DNA from: G965205725 sp965205725
GTDB lineage: Bacteria > Pseudomonadota > Gammaproteobacteria > Pseudomonadales > Halieaceae
DNA length: 64,000 nt
Reading direction: 5' to 3'
NCBI GenBank assembly: GCA_965205725.1
Contig: OZ242189.1
Span: forward strand, 2,976,001-3,040,000
In this document: one piece after another, positions 52,569 to 62,396 of the stretch
Position numbering within the stretch: position 1 is the first letter of the stretch
Layout: each line of letters begins with the position of its first letter
Notes under the pieces: model-generated
The model's input: only the letters and a program-made list of their open reading frames with translations
What the model was told of the DNA's origin: nothing
The model's database searches: none
Made by a program: the position numbers and the translations under genes

Positions 52569-54344
52569 ATGGCTGCAAGCTTTGGTGCACAGCGCATGGA
52601 GCGCAACCTGGACCTCCAGGGTTTAGTGGAGGAGTTAGATGAAGCTGAAATCCTCAGCGTTGAGGCACGCGCTAATCTGAGTGGCCTGAATTCCGCCAGT
52701 GTTCATCCCCTGGTATTTCTGGCCGAGCAAAAACTTGAAGACCAGCGCTCAGGCAAATCGCTGGATATGGAGACGCTGCTGACCTGGCTGAGTGAAGTAT
52801 CCGGACAAGCTGTTTATCAAATTGACCCGCTCAAAATCAATGTTGGCACTATTGCTGAAGTCATGTCGCTGGCCTTTGCGCAGCGCCACAACATTCTGGC
52901 TGTAGAGGTCAACGCAACCGAAGTTACCATAGCCAGCGCCGAGCCCTGGGTATCAGCCTGGAAAAGCAATTTAGAGCACGTATTGCGCAAACCTGTAAAG
53001 CGGGTATTGGCAGACCCTCGCGATATTGTTCGTCACACAACCGAGTTTTACACCATGGCTCGCTCAGTCAGTGGAGCCAAGGCTAAAGATGGGCGCGGCA
53101 GCGCCGCAGCGGGCATTACCAATCTTGAATCCATGCTGGAACTCGGTTCAAAAAAAGAGCCGGATGCCAACGACCAGCACATCGTTAACATTGTCGACTG
53201 GTTGTTGCAGTACGCATTTGAGCAGCGCGCCAGTGATATCCACATAGAGCCACGGCGGGAAAACGGCCATGTGCGATTTCGCATCGACGGTGTTCTCTAC
53301 AACGTCTACGAGCTACCCCAACAAGTCTCTGCTGCTGTGATCAGCCGCCTCAAAATTTTGGGGCGAATGGACGTTGCGGAAAAGCGACGCCCGCAGGATG
53401 GCCGATTGAAAACTCGCAGCCCGGAAGGCAGTGAAATTGAATTGCGCCTTTCCACATTGCCAACCAGCTTTGGTGAAAAGCTGGTCATGCGAATTTTTGA
53501 CCCCGAGGTGTTGCAAAAGAGCTTTGAAGACCTGGGACTAGCCAGTGATGATATGCGTCGCTGGCAGGGTATGAATGCGATGGGTCACGGCATTGTGCTG
53601 GTTACCGGTCCGACCGGTTCTGGTAAAACCACCACGCTTTATTCGACATTGCGACAACTGGCAACATCAGAGGTTAATGTGTGCACCATCGAGGACCCCA
53701 TTGAGATGGTGGAGGGTGCATTTAATCAAATGCAGGTCAACCATCAGATCGACCTGGATTTTGCCCTGGGGGTGCGCGCTTTGATGCGGCAGGACCCCGA
53801 CATCATTATGATCGGGGAGATTCGCGATCTCGAAACTGCTGAAATGGCGGTGCAAGCTGCTCTGACGGGTCACCTGGTTATATCGACTTTGCATACCAAT
53901 GACGCGCCGAACGCGATAACACGATTACTCGAACTGGGGGTGCCCGCCTATCTGATTAAGGCAACCGTGCGCGGCGTGATGGCTCAGCGCCTTGTGCGAA
54001 TACTCTGCTCGAATTGTAAGCAGCCGGTAGATTTGGATGGCGACGCCTGGAAGCAACTGACGGCACCCTGGAAGGTGCAACCGCCGACTCAAGTGTACGC
54101 ACCCAATGGCTGTCGGGAATGTCGCAATACAGGCTATACAGGACGACAGGGAATTTACGAGGTGTTAGTGATGTCACCTGCTGTTCAGGAATTGGTGCAA
54201 AGCCACACCGACACAAACAATATTCGTAAAACATCTATGCAAGAAGGTATGCGAACCTTGCGATTGAGCGGTGCGACTCGCGTGGCCAGTGGCGAGACTA
54301 CAATCGAAGAGGTTATGCGAGTCGCGCCTGCCATTCAGCGGTAA
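52569..54344 (+). CDS. GspE/PilB-type secretion ATPase
   Basis: A 591-residue hexameric ATPase of the type II secretion/type IV pilus assembly class. An N-terminal MshE-like domain (residues ~1-180) may bind c-di-GMP or partner proteins. Walker A is GPTGSGKTTTLYST, the Asp box is CTIEDPIE, Walker B is DPDIIMIGEIRD and the His box is GHLVISTLHTNDA. A tetra-Cys zinc site is present (CSNCKQ and CREC). No other pilus or secretion genes are nearby, so its partner apparatus is encoded elsewhere. glnE follows after 12 nt. Confidence 0.9.
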   Translation: MAASFGAQRMERNLDLQGLVEELDEAEILSVEARANLSGLNSASVHPLVFLAEQKLEDQRSGKSLDMETLLTWLSEVSGQAVYQIDPLKINVGTIAEVMSLAFAQRHNILAVEVNATEVTIASAEPWVSAWKSNLEHVLRKPVKRVLADPRDIVRHTTEFYTMARSVSGAKAKDGRGSAAAGITNLESMLELGSKKEPDANDQHIVNIVDWLLQYAFEQRASDIHIEPRRENGHVRFRIDGVLYNVYELPQQVSAAVISRLKILGRMDVAEKRRPQDGRLKTRSPEGSEIELRLSTLPTSFGEKLVMRIFDPEVLQKSFEDLGLASDDMRRWQGMNAMGHGIVLVTGPTGSGKTTTLYSTLRQLATSEVNVCTIEDPIEMVEGAFNQMQVNHQIDLDFALGVRALMRQDPDIIMIGEIRDLETAEMAVQAALTGHLVISTLHTNDAPNAITRLLELGVPAYLIKATVRGVMAQRLVRILCSNCKQPVDLDGDAWKQLTAPWKVQPPTQVYAPNGCRECRNTGYTGRQGIYEVLVMSPAVQELVQSHTDTNNIRKTSMQEGMRTLRLSGATRVASGETTIEEVMRVAPAIQR

Positions 54345-54356
54345 CTCTGTGCTGCG

Positions 54357-57149
54357 ATGACTGTGAGAGAGATATCCAACATTAAGTTTGCCGACCCTCA
54401 ACTGCGCGAGCAGAGCGAGAGGCTCATGGCAGCCAGCTTGCAGGCCCGGCGCTTTGCCCAACAGTATCCAGATAAATTTGTAGCCCTGATCGGCAGTGGC
54501 GACCTGGCGCGCCGCTACAGTGAAACCGAATTCATCAGCTCGCTTTCGATGCACCTGAGTGGCTGCGATACCCGTGAGAAACTACAGCAACGGCTGCGTC
54601 AATTCCGCCAGCGGGAGTGGTTGCGCATTGTTTGGCGCGATTTTTGTCGTCTGGCAGACACCATGGAAACCACTCGAGATCTGTCGCTGTTAGCAGAAGC
54701 CTGTATCGAACTGGGGCTGAAATTTTTACACCGGGAACTTGTTGCAGATCAGGGTGAGCCTCGCAGTGCAAACGGTGAAACCCAGCAGCTCTGCGTTATC
54801 GCCATGGGTAAACTCGGCGCCCGCGAGCTCAACCTGTCTTCAGATATCGATTTAATCTTTACCTACGCCGAGGCCGGCAAAACCGATGGCAGTGGACTCA
54901 GCAATCAGGAGTTTTTTACCCGCCTCGGCCAGCGGCTGATTGCCGCTCTCGATCAGGTGACTGTAGATGGCTTTGTTTTTCGGGTTGATATGCGTCTGCG
55001 ACCCTACGGACAAAGCGGTGCAGTTGTTGTCAATTTCGCCGCCCTGGAAGAGTACTACCAGGATCAGGGCAGAGACTGGGAGCGGTACGCGATGCTCAAG
55101 GGCCGGGTCATCACCGGCCCCGAGCGTCACCGGCAGTTACTCACGGAAAGTCTGCAACCCTTTGTGTATCGCCGCTATATCGACTTTGGTGTGATCGAGT
55201 CCCTGCGCGATATGAAAAGAATGATCGGCGCCGAAGCGCGTCGCCGTGGTTTGCAGGAGGATGTGAAGTTAGGCCCGGGAGGCATACGCGAAGTCGAATT
55301 TATCGCTCAGTGCTTTCAGCTCATTCGCGGCGGGCGCAGCCCGGCATTGCAGCAAAGAGAACTGTTGGCGGCGCTTGATGCCTGTGAACAGGAGGGCTGT
55401 TTACCGAGCGCAGCCGTGGCTGAACTTAAGACAGCGTATCTGTTTTTGCGCAATGTGGAACATGCAATCCAGGGCTATGACGACAGGCAAAGCCAGCAGT
55501 TGCCGACTAGCGAGGTTGAGCGCGCGGCGCTGCTTGTGGCGATGGATTTTACCGACTGGGATGATTTTCTTAGTGCGTTGAATGGGCATCGACAGCGGGT
55601 CAGTTTTCACTTTTCTGCATTGATAGCAGAGCCGGAAGAGAATTCGTCCGATCGAGTAGAAATATCTCTATGGCCAGAAGCTCTGGATGCCGACAGCCTG
55701 GCGCAAACAGGTTTTCCAGATGCTGAACGGTTAGCCGGCAAACTACACGAGTTTAAAGAGAGCCGCCGGGTTCGCCATTTACAGGCCGAGAGCTGCCAGC
55801 GCCTGGACCAATTTATGCCACGGCTTTTCGCCGCTTGCCTGGAATCACAACGGCCTGATTTAGCGCTGCTTCGCGTATTGCCCCTGGTGCAGGCAGTCAC
55901 CCGGCGCAGCGCCTACCTGGTACTGTTGATCGAAAACCCGGCGGCACTTGCAGAGTTGATTGCGCTGTGTGCAGCCAGCCCGTGGATATCTGAGCAATTG
56001 ACAGGTAATCCGGTACTGCTCGACGAACTATTAGATACGACCAGTCTTTACTCGACACCGGATAAACAAGCTTTGGCCTCGGCATTGCGGCAACAGGTAT
56101 CACGCCTGCCCGCAGACGATTTGGAACGGCACATGGAGGCTTTGCGTTATTTCAAAGCCTCCCAGCAACTGCATGTGGCCGCCAGCGAAGTCACCGGTCG
56201 ACTGCCACTGATGGAGGTGAGTGACAAACTCACGTTTCTTGCTGAAGTGATTCTGGAGCAAGCGCTCATGTTAGCCTGGCGTGAACTGACAGAGAAACAC
56301 GGTGTGCCCGACCGCGACGACGAGGGCCTCGGTTTTGCGATTATTGGTTATGGCAAGCTCGGAGGTATAGAACTGGGACACAGTTCAGACCTGGATTTGG
56401 TATTCATCTACGATGCGTCGATGCAGGGGCGAACAGGCGGCGAACGAGCTTTGGATCACTCCGTTTTCTATACCCGCCTTGGGCAAAAAATCATTCATAT
56501 TCTCAATACTCGCACGGCCATGGGACAGCTCTACGAGATTGATATGCGGCTGCGACCCTCTGGCAACTCCGGCATGTTGGTGGCTTCGCTAAAGGCTTAC
56601 CGGGATTATCAGCTAAGCTCTGCATGGACCTGGGAACATCAGGCGCTTGTTCGAGCTCGCTATATCACCGGCGACCCGACACTGGCTGAGCAGTTCGATG
56701 AACTGCGCCAACAGGTGTTGATGCAAGCGCGCAACGAATCGTCACTGGCTGTTGAGGTTGTAGAGATGAGGGATCGAATGCGTGAACATATTCTCTCGGG
56801 GGACAAGTCCACCGGACATGAATTTGATCTCAAGCAGGGCCGCGGCGGTATTGTTGACATCGAGTTTATGGTTCAGTACGCGGTGTTGGCCTGGGCTGCA
56901 CAGGTGCCTCAACTGTGTGAGTGGTCGGACAATGTGCGAATACTGGATGCGCTCAGGGCGGCAAATTTATTTACTGCAGAAGAAGCAAAAAGCCTGGCAG
57001 ATGCCTACCTCAACTACCGCTCCGCCGCTCACCAATTGGCGTTGCAGCAAAGTGAAGGTGTAGTGGCTGGTGACCAATATGCGAGTCAGCGTGCTGCGGT
57101 GAGTGGCAAATGGAAAAGTTTGTTCAGCCGCCCTCGGGATTCTGCATAA
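54357..57149 (+). CDS. glnE: Bifunctional glutamine synthetase adenylyltransferase/deadenylylase
   Basis: Controls glutamine synthetase by adding or removing AMP in response to PII, 930 residues. Two homologous nucleotidyltransferase domains are visible: the N-terminal deadenylylase with MGKLGARELNLSSDIDLIF and the C-terminal adenylylase with YGKLGGIELGHSSDLDLVF, each with the G-S/S-D-x-D metal site. VKLGPGGIREVEFIAQ and LKQGRGGIVDIEFMVQY follow the two domains as expected. Its last 26 nt overlap the convergent membrane-protein gene. It is slightly shorter than the E. coli protein (946). Confidence 0.95.
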   Translation: MTVREISNIKFADPQLREQSERLMAASLQARRFAQQYPDKFVALIGSGDLARRYSETEFISSLSMHLSGCDTREKLQQRLRQFRQREWLRIVWRDFCRLADTMETTRDLSLLAEACIELGLKFLHRELVADQGEPRSANGETQQLCVIAMGKLGARELNLSSDIDLIFTYAEAGKTDGSGLSNQEFFTRLGQRLIAALDQVTVDGFVFRVDMRLRPYGQSGAVVVNFAALEEYYQDQGRDWERYAMLKGRVITGPERHRQLLTESLQPFVYRRYIDFGVIESLRDMKRMIGAEARRRGLQEDVKLGPGGIREVEFIAQCFQLIRGGRSPALQQRELLAALDACEQEGCLPSAAVAELKTAYLFLRNVEHAIQGYDDRQSQQLPTSEVERAALLVAMDFTDWDDFLSALNGHRQRVSFHFSALIAEPEENSSDRVEISLWPEALDADSLAQTGFPDAERLAGKLHEFKESRRVRHLQAESCQRLDQFMPRLFAACLESQRPDLALLRVLPLVQAVTRRSAYLVLLIENPAALAELIALCAASPWISEQLTGNPVLLDELLDTTSLYSTPDKQALASALRQQVSRLPADDLERHMEALRYFKASQQLHVAASEVTGRLPLMEVSDKLTFLAEVILEQALMLAWRELTEKHGVPDRDDEGLGFAIIGYGKLGGIELGHSSDLDLVFIYDASMQGRTGGERALDHSVFYTRLGQKIIHILNTRTAMGQLYEIDMRLRPSGNSGMLVASLKAYRDYQLSSAWTWEHQALVRARYITGDPTLAEQFDELRQQVLMQARNESSLAVEVVEMRDRMREHILSGDKSTGHEFDLKQGRGGIVDIEFMVQYAVLAWAAQVPQLCEWSDNVRILDALRAANLFTAEEAKSLADAYLNYRSAAHQLALQQSEGVVAGDQYASQRAAVSGKWKSLFSRPRDSA

Positions 57150-58641
57150 TCACAAGCCAGTCTTGCGCATCATTGCGAAAGCGCGCCGCCAGGTTTAGTT
57201 GCGGTTGACGCGCCAGTTCATAGAGCTGGCCGAACTGCTCTGCCTTCACGAAAATGGCGACATAGCGCGTGTGCTGCCAGTCAACCTGAGCGAGAAATGC
57301 ACCAAGGTTCTGCGATTCACTTTTATCCGCGATCCGGGTGATTGGCTGTTGCACCTGCCAGGCAATTTGAATGTTATTGGTTGCCAAACCTGCGGACTCG
57401 CCGACATCAGGTTCTTGCCTGAACCAGTTTTTTGCCTGAGCGTTCAGAGTATCTGTCTCCACATCTGGCTTAAGTGTCTGCAGGCAAATAAAGAGCAGTA
57501 TCACTGCGCCGCCCCAGCGCACCAATTTGGATTCGGTACGCCATAGTTCATCCAGTGCAAAGGGCAGGTATAGCAGCAGGAAAATTGCAGCGAGACCCGC
57601 TTCAGTCACAGCTATGGTTGCCTCGCTGAGCTGGTAGATAAACAAGTACAAAAGCGTTAAAGCGATGTGGACTGAAATCAACGTGCGAGTGGGCTTGTTC
57701 ACTCCGCCATAGGCACCACGGAGTTTGCCCAGCAGCAATAGGCCAGAGCCTGCTGCGCTCAGAGCTGTAAAAACTTTGACCAGTACCAGGCTCAATATGG
57801 CCCCGGTGATTGCAGTGTAAGACTCTGGCCTGGCATCGCCCGCTACTGTGCGGTCATGTAGCTCATTGATATAGGCCAGTAAAACGGTTTCCTCTGTGAA
57901 CAAACTTGTTACAGGGCTTATCAGCCAGTTCCCGCCAATAGCCAGGATAAAAGCGACGCTTGACCAGCTCAGCAAAGTCATTTGCAAACTGGCGCCGCTG
58001 CGCCGCCGCAGCGGCAGTGCCAGCCAAAGGCCGAGTGGCATTAAGAGCATAAGGCCTAGAGCCTCGGCGCGAAACACACTGGCCAGCGACATCAAGGCGA
58101 GCCATTTAATAAGGTGACCAGCCCGGCATTGCCGACTGTAAAATATAAGCTGTTGGCAGGCCAGCAATACACAACTCCAGTAGCCGACTTCGACAGGAAT
58201 AGGACTGCGGTAGTGCAAGCACAAGGGGTGTAACAAAATCACTGCCAGCGCAAGCAGTTGTACTCTGCGGTTGCCGCCCATTGCCGAAACCGTGGTTACA
58301 AAGCTATAGCTTAGTAACAAGTAGAGGAACGCTTGCAACAGAGCCGCCAAGGTCTGTAATGACGCACCGGTCAGCAGGTGCAAAGAGCCTAGCAGTAGAG
58401 GAATGCCCGGTCGACCCAGGATTGCCAGGCTCTCCTCCAAACCCCTGTTCACAAACGCAGAGGTCGCGGCGAGAAAAACGCCGTCTTGGCTCCAAATGCC
58501 AGTAAAGGCAAAAAGACTCCACAGCGAGATCACCGCGCTTGCAATGACGATCAAGCGACCGTCGATCCCCCTGGGCATATGGCCTGGTTTAACTGCGGCT
58601 CCGGCGGGCGCTGAGGTTGAATTCGCTGAGATTGAATTCAT
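57124..58641 (-). CDS. Polytopic membrane protein, GT-C glycosyltransferase-like
   Basis: A 505-residue protein with about eleven TM helices and a soluble C-terminal part of ~90 residues. The first periplasmic loop contains WSQDGVFLAATSAFVNRG and a nearby GRPG, reminiscent of GT-C enzymes of the ArnT/dolichol-phosphate-mannose group that use an acidic residue in the first loop; HYRSPIPVEVGYW in the next loop also fits. The similarity is weak, so the function is a guess supported by the polysaccharide genes that follow. It overlaps the glnE end by 26 nt. Confidence 0.6.
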   Translation of the reverse strand: MNSISANSTSAPAGAAVKPGHMPRGIDGRLIVIASAVISLWSLFAFTGIWSQDGVFLAATSAFVNRGLEESLAILGRPGIPLLLGSLHLLTGASLQTLAALLQAFLYLLLSYSFVTTVSAMGGNRRVQLLALAVILLHPLCLHYRSPIPVEVGYWSCVLLACQQLIFYSRQCRAGHLIKWLALMSLASVFRAEALGLMLLMPLGLWLALPLRRRSGASLQMTLLSWSSVAFILAIGGNWLISPVTSLFTEETVLLAYINELHDRTVAGDARPESYTAITGAILSLVLVKVFTALSAAGSGLLLLGKLRGAYGGVNKPTRTLISVHIALTLLYLFIYQLSEATIAVTEAGLAAIFLLLYLPFALDELWRTESKLVRWGGAVILLFICLQTLKPDVETDTLNAQAKNWFRQEPDVGESAGLATNNIQIAWQVQQPITRIADKSESQNLGAFLAQVDWQHTRYVAIFVKAEQFGQLYELARQPQLNLAARFRNDAQDWLVIMQNPEGG

Positions 58642-58729
58642 AGGGGCGTCAGTCTAGCAAAAATATTCGCCTTGGTTGCCCTGGTCTCAGTAGAATGGCT
58701 GGTTGGTTATTTAACACCCCGGATTATTA

Positions 58730-59593
58730 ATGAAAGCAGTGATTTTTGGAGCCGATGGTCAGTTGGGCCGCGAGGTGCTTTACACTCAGCCTGAGCAGGT
58801 GGATTGCTTACCCGCAAACCGGCACACTTTAGATATTGCGGATAAGTCGGCTGTGCTCGACTATCTGGGTGACGAGACGCCACAGCTCGTTATCAACTGT
58901 GCTGGCTACACCGCTGTGGATGGAGCTGAGGCCAAGCCTGACCTTGCGGTTGCTATCAATGCCGAAGGTGTGGGTAATCTTGCCCTGGCAGCCGATCATA
59001 TCGGAGCGCGTTTGATTCATGTATCCACAGATTTTGTTTTCGATGGCGCCGCAAACACGCCCTACCCGACTGAGGCAGAGGCTCGCCCACTCGGAGTCTA
59101 TGGTCATAGCAAGCTCGCCGGGGAAATGCGATTGCAGTCGGTGTCGCCGCTCAATTCGGTCATTGTGCGTACCTCGTGGCTGCACTCTCGGCACGGCAGC
59201 AATTTTGTGAAAACAATGTTGCGACTAATGGGCGAGCGTCCGCGGTTAACGGTGGTATCAGATCAGGTCGGATGTCCCACCTGGGCGCGGGGCCTGGCGA
59301 AAGTGATCTGGCAACTCTCCGGACACCCTGAGGCACACGGCGTATACCACTGGTCTGATGCCGGTAGTTGTAGCTGGCACGAATTTGCCTGCGAGATATA
59401 CCGACAGGGCAAGGCTCGCGGCCTTGTTGAAGGCGAGGTAGATATTGTGGCTATATCCACGCAAGACTATCCCACCCCGGCGACCCGGCCGGCCTATAGC
59501 GTGCTGGACTGTATCCGCATCCACGAATTACTTGGCGTGGGCAGTGAGCCATGGCAACAGCAGTTGGGTTTGATGATGGATGATTTGGTATGA
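58730..59593 (+). CDS. rmlD: dTDP-4-dehydrorhamnose reductase
   Basis: Last step of dTDP-L-rhamnose synthesis, 287 residues. The N-terminal Rossmann motif is FGADGQLGREV, the catalytic YxxxK lies in YGHSKLAGE and HVSTDFVFDGAANTPY is the family signature. GVYHWSDAGSCSWHEFA is typical of the C-terminal part. The stop overlaps the rmlB start by 4 nt (ATGA), a tight operon. In many bacteria the order is rmlBDAC; here the four genes are split into two convergent pairs. Confidence 0.95.
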   Translation: MKAVIFGADGQLGREVLYTQPEQVDCLPANRHTLDIADKSAVLDYLGDETPQLVINCAGYTAVDGAEAKPDLAVAINAEGVGNLALAADHIGARLIHVSTDFVFDGAANTPYPTEAEARPLGVYGHSKLAGEMRLQSVSPLNSVIVRTSWLHSRHGSNFVKTMLRLMGERPRLTVVSDQVGCPTWARGLAKVIWQLSGHPEAHGVYHWSDAGSCSWHEFACEIYRQGKARGLVEGEVDIVAISTQDYPTPATRPAYSVLDCIRIHELLGVGSEPWQQQLGLMMDDLV

Positions 59594-60669
59594 ATGGCGG
59601 CTTGTTAGTAACCGGCGCCGCCGGATTTATCGGTACCAACTTTGTGCACTATTGGTTGCGACAACACCCCGACCAGAAAGTGGTGGGCTATGACGCGCTG
59701 ACTTACGCTGGCAATCGAGCTAATTTAGTCAGCGTGGAAGACGATTCCAACTTTCGTTTTGTGCAGGGTGATATTTGCGACCAGGCGAGTGTTGAGCAGT
59801 TGTTGCGCGAAGAGCAGCTCGGCACAATCGTGCACTTTGCAGCGGAGAGCCATGTCGATCGCTCCCTGGCTGGCCCGGATGTATTTATACAAACCAATGT
59901 GGTGGGGACCCACAGTTTGCTCAAAGCTGCCCGCGCGGTTTGGCTGGATGCAGACCTGCCGCACCGGTTTCATCATGTGTCCACTGACGAAGTGTATGGC
60001 TCGCTGGCACCAGAGGACCCCGGCTTTTATGAAGAGCAAAAATACGCGCCCAACTCACCTTATTCTGCCAGTAAAGCAGCTTCGGATCATCTGGTGCGCG
60101 CCTACCACCACAGCTACGGATTGCAGGTTACCACCTCTAACTGCTCTAACAATTACGGTCCCTGGCATTTTCCGGAAAAATTGATTCCGCTGTGCCTAAC
60201 CAATATCTTGCGGGGCCTTGAGCTACCCATCTACGGTGATGGCATGAACACTCGCGATTGGCTATTTGTGGAAGATCACTGTCGCGGCATTGAGCTGGTT
60301 CTCGAAAAAGGCCAGGTGGATGAAACCTACAATATTGGCGGCAACAATGAATGGGCCAATATCCATATTGTAAAGCTGCTGTGCGAGCGCCTGGATGCAC
60401 GCTTTGCCGAAGACAGTACACTGGTGAGCCGGTTTCCAGATTCCCCGCAGGCCAAAGGTAAATCGGCCAGTGAACTGATTAGCTATGTTATGGACCGGAC
60501 GGGCCATGATCGGCGCTATGCGATAGATGCCAGCAAAATAAGCCGCGAGCTGGGCTATGAGCCTCAGCATAGTTTTGAGTCTGGTATTGAAGTGACACTG
60601 GATTGGTATTTGGCTAGTGAAGCCTGGTGGCGTCCGCTAGTCAAAGTAGGGAATATCTGCCCAACTTAA
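59590..60669 (+). CDS. rmlB: dTDP-glucose 4,6-dehydratase
   Basis: Second step of dTDP-rhamnose synthesis, 359 residues. It has the NAD motif TGAAGFIGTNFVHYW, FAAESHVDRSLAGPD, the catalytic region HVSTDEVYGSLAPE (Thr, Asp, Glu) and YSASKAASDHLVRAY (YxxxK). Its 3' end overlaps the convergent rmlC gene by 33 nt. It is coupled to rmlD upstream. Confidence 0.96.
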   Translation: MNGGLLVTGAAGFIGTNFVHYWLRQHPDQKVVGYDALTYAGNRANLVSVEDDSNFRFVQGDICDQASVEQLLREEQLGTIVHFAAESHVDRSLAGPDVFIQTNVVGTHSLLKAARAVWLDADLPHRFHHVSTDEVYGSLAPEDPGFYEEQKYAPNSPYSASKAASDHLVRAYHHSYGLQVTTSNCSNNYGPWHFPEKLIPLCLTNILRGLELPIYGDGMNTRDWLFVEDHCRGIELVLEKGQVDETYNIGGNNEWANIHIVKLLCERLDARFAEDSTLVSRFPDSPQAKGKSASELISYVMDRTGHDRRYAIDASKISRELGYEPQHSFESGIEVTLDWYLASEAWWRPLVKVGNICPT

Positions 60670-61185
60670 ACCCTGAGCATCTTTTTCGGACAGGCTGGGG
60701 GATTCTCCAGTCGGCACGGGCCAGTCGATACCGATGGTCGGGTCATCCCAGGCAAGCGTGAGCTCTGACTCGGGGTGATAGTAGTCGGTGGTTTTATAGA
60801 GAAAATCCGCACTTTCTGACAGAACGTAAAAGCCGTGGGCGCAGCCTTTGGGTGCAAACAGCAGGTGCTGATTTGCAGCGCTGAGTTCCACCCCAAACCA
60901 ACCGCCAAAGCTGGGCGAACTTTTGCGTAGATCTACCACCACAGCGTGAACAGCGCCGGCTGTTACTCTGACCAACTTGCCCTGCGTCTGCCGGGTTTGA
61001 AAGTGCATGCCGCGCAAAATACCGCAGCGGGAACGGCTGTGGTTATCCTGTACAAACTGCCAGTTGTAACCCGCCTCCTGAAAACGGCGTTGATTCCAGC
61101 TCTCCATAAAAAACCCGCGCTCGTCAGCATACACATCCGGGGCAACAAGAATGGCGCCCTGCACAGGTGTGGTCTCAAACTTCAC
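60637..61185 (-). CDS. rmlC: dTDP-4-dehydrorhamnose 3,5-epimerase
   Basis: Third step of the pathway, 182 residues, cupin fold. ERGFFMESWNQRRFQEAG, FVQDNHSRSRCGILRGMHFQ and PKGCAHGFYVLSESADFLYK are in the expected order; the catalytic His is in RGMHFQ and the Tyr in KTTDYYHPES. The start overlaps the rmlA stop by 4 nt. Its end overlaps the rmlB end by 33 nt on the opposite strand. Confidence 0.95.
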   Translation of the reverse strand: MKFETTPVQGAILVAPDVYADERGFFMESWNQRRFQEAGYNWQFVQDNHSRSRCGILRGMHFQTRQTQGKLVRVTAGAVHAVVVDLRKSSPSFGGWFGVELSAANQHLLFAPKGCAHGFYVLSESADFLYKTTDYYHPESELTLAWDDPTIGIDWPVPTGESPSLSEKDAQGLSWADIPYFD

Positions 61186-62132
61186 GGGGCGTTGCTCTCG
61201 TCTAACACTATTTCGGTATCCAGCGGCAGGCGTTTGAGATATTCCCCATAGCCACTCTTTACAAGAGGTTCAGCCAAAGCCAGCAACTGCTCTTCGTTAA
61301 TAAAGCCCTTGCGATAGGCAACCTCTTCCGGGCAGGCGATTTTTAAGCCCTGCCGCTCCTCCACCACTCGAATAAAATTGGCTGCATCCAGCAGCGAATT
61401 GTGGGTGCCAGTGTCGAGCCAGGCGGTGCCTCGGCTCAGTACCTCAACGCTGAGCTCGCCCCGGTTCAGGTAGGCCAGATTGACCTCGGTGATTTCCAGT
61501 TCACCGCGGGCAGAGGGCCGAATGCTGCGGGCGATGTCGACCACACCGCTATCGTAAAAATACAGACCCGTTATCGCGTAGTGTGATTTGGGTGCCGTCG
61601 GCTTTTCCTCAATGTCTATGGCGCGCCCATCACGGTCAAAGCTCACCACGCCGTAGCGCTCAGGGTCTTGAACGTAGTAGGCAAATACAGATGCGCCACT
61701 ACTGCGCCGGCCAGCATTTTGCAGTTTTTGAGAGAGGCCGCCGCCGTAAAATATATTGTCGCCCAATACCAGGCTTACCGGGCTGTTGCCAACGAAGTCG
61801 GCGCCGATCAGGAACGCCTGTGCCAGACCCTCTGGCTCGGGTTGTACCGCGTACTGAATGTCGATGCCCCAGTGATTGCCATTGCCCAGCAAGTCTGCAA
61901 AAGATTGCTGGTCGCGCAGGGTTGTGATGATCAATACCTCCCGAATGCCTGCCAGCATCAATGTAGCCAGCGGATAGTAGATCATCGGTTTGTCGTAAAC
62001 CGGCATCAATTGCTTGCTGACAGTGCTGGTCAGCGGGTACAACCGTGTCCCGGAACCGCCGGCCAAAATAATGCCCTTATACGCGGTGTCAGGGGCCGAG
62101 GGGTCGATTGAGTGGGAGCCTGAGCTGGGCAT
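61182..62132 (-). CDS. rmlA: Glucose-1-phosphate thymidylyltransferase
   Basis: First step of dTDP-rhamnose synthesis, 316 residues. The pyrophosphorylase signature is GIILAGGSGTRLYPLTSTVS, then KQLMPVYDKPMIYYPLATLM. SLVLGDNIFYGGGLS holds the metal-binding Asp, and ITGLYFYDSGVVDIAR and WLDTGTHNSLLDAA are conserved. An N-terminal extension of about 17 residues precedes the domain, so a later start is possible, but no nearer start codon was preferred. It is the first gene of the rmlAC unit. Confidence 0.95.
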   Translation of the reverse strand: MPSSGSHSIDPSAPDTAYKGIILAGGSGTRLYPLTSTVSKQLMPVYDKPMIYYPLATLMLAGIREVLIITTLRDQQSFADLLGNGNHWGIDIQYAVQPEPEGLAQAFLIGADFVGNSPVSLVLGDNIFYGGGLSQKLQNAGRRSSGASVFAYYVQDPERYGVVSFDRDGRAIDIEEKPTAPKSHYAITGLYFYDSGVVDIARSIRPSARGELEITEVNLAYLNRGELSVEVLSRGTAWLDTGTHNSLLDAANFIRVVEERQGLKIACPEEVAYRKGFINEEQLLALAEPLVKSGYGEYLKRLPLDTEIVLDESNAP

Positions 62133-62396
62133 AGTGATTCTGTTAGCGTTAGAAGCGGCAGTATAAGCCTAAACAGCAACTACTTACGATCAACCGGGTC
62201 TGTTTTACTGGCCGTTATCGTCACTGGATTTTTTGGGGGTACCTGATTAAAATTTAGCCCCCTTTGGCTGTGCGCCAGGCGCGTAAGACTGCCAGAGGTT
62301 CCCCACCCGGCCATTGGCAGTACTTTTAGCACTCTTTAACAAGGTGCCAAGTAACCAGGAGAACATGCGGCTGCCTAGTCGCTCATCCAGATAGTT

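Noticed and set aside
62133..62396. GGGGG...CCCCC inverted pair upstream of the GT4 gene as a terminator or operator
   Set aside because: The stem is only five pairs with an 18-nt loop and a weak T run; it may be chance, and nothing else in the gap is supported.
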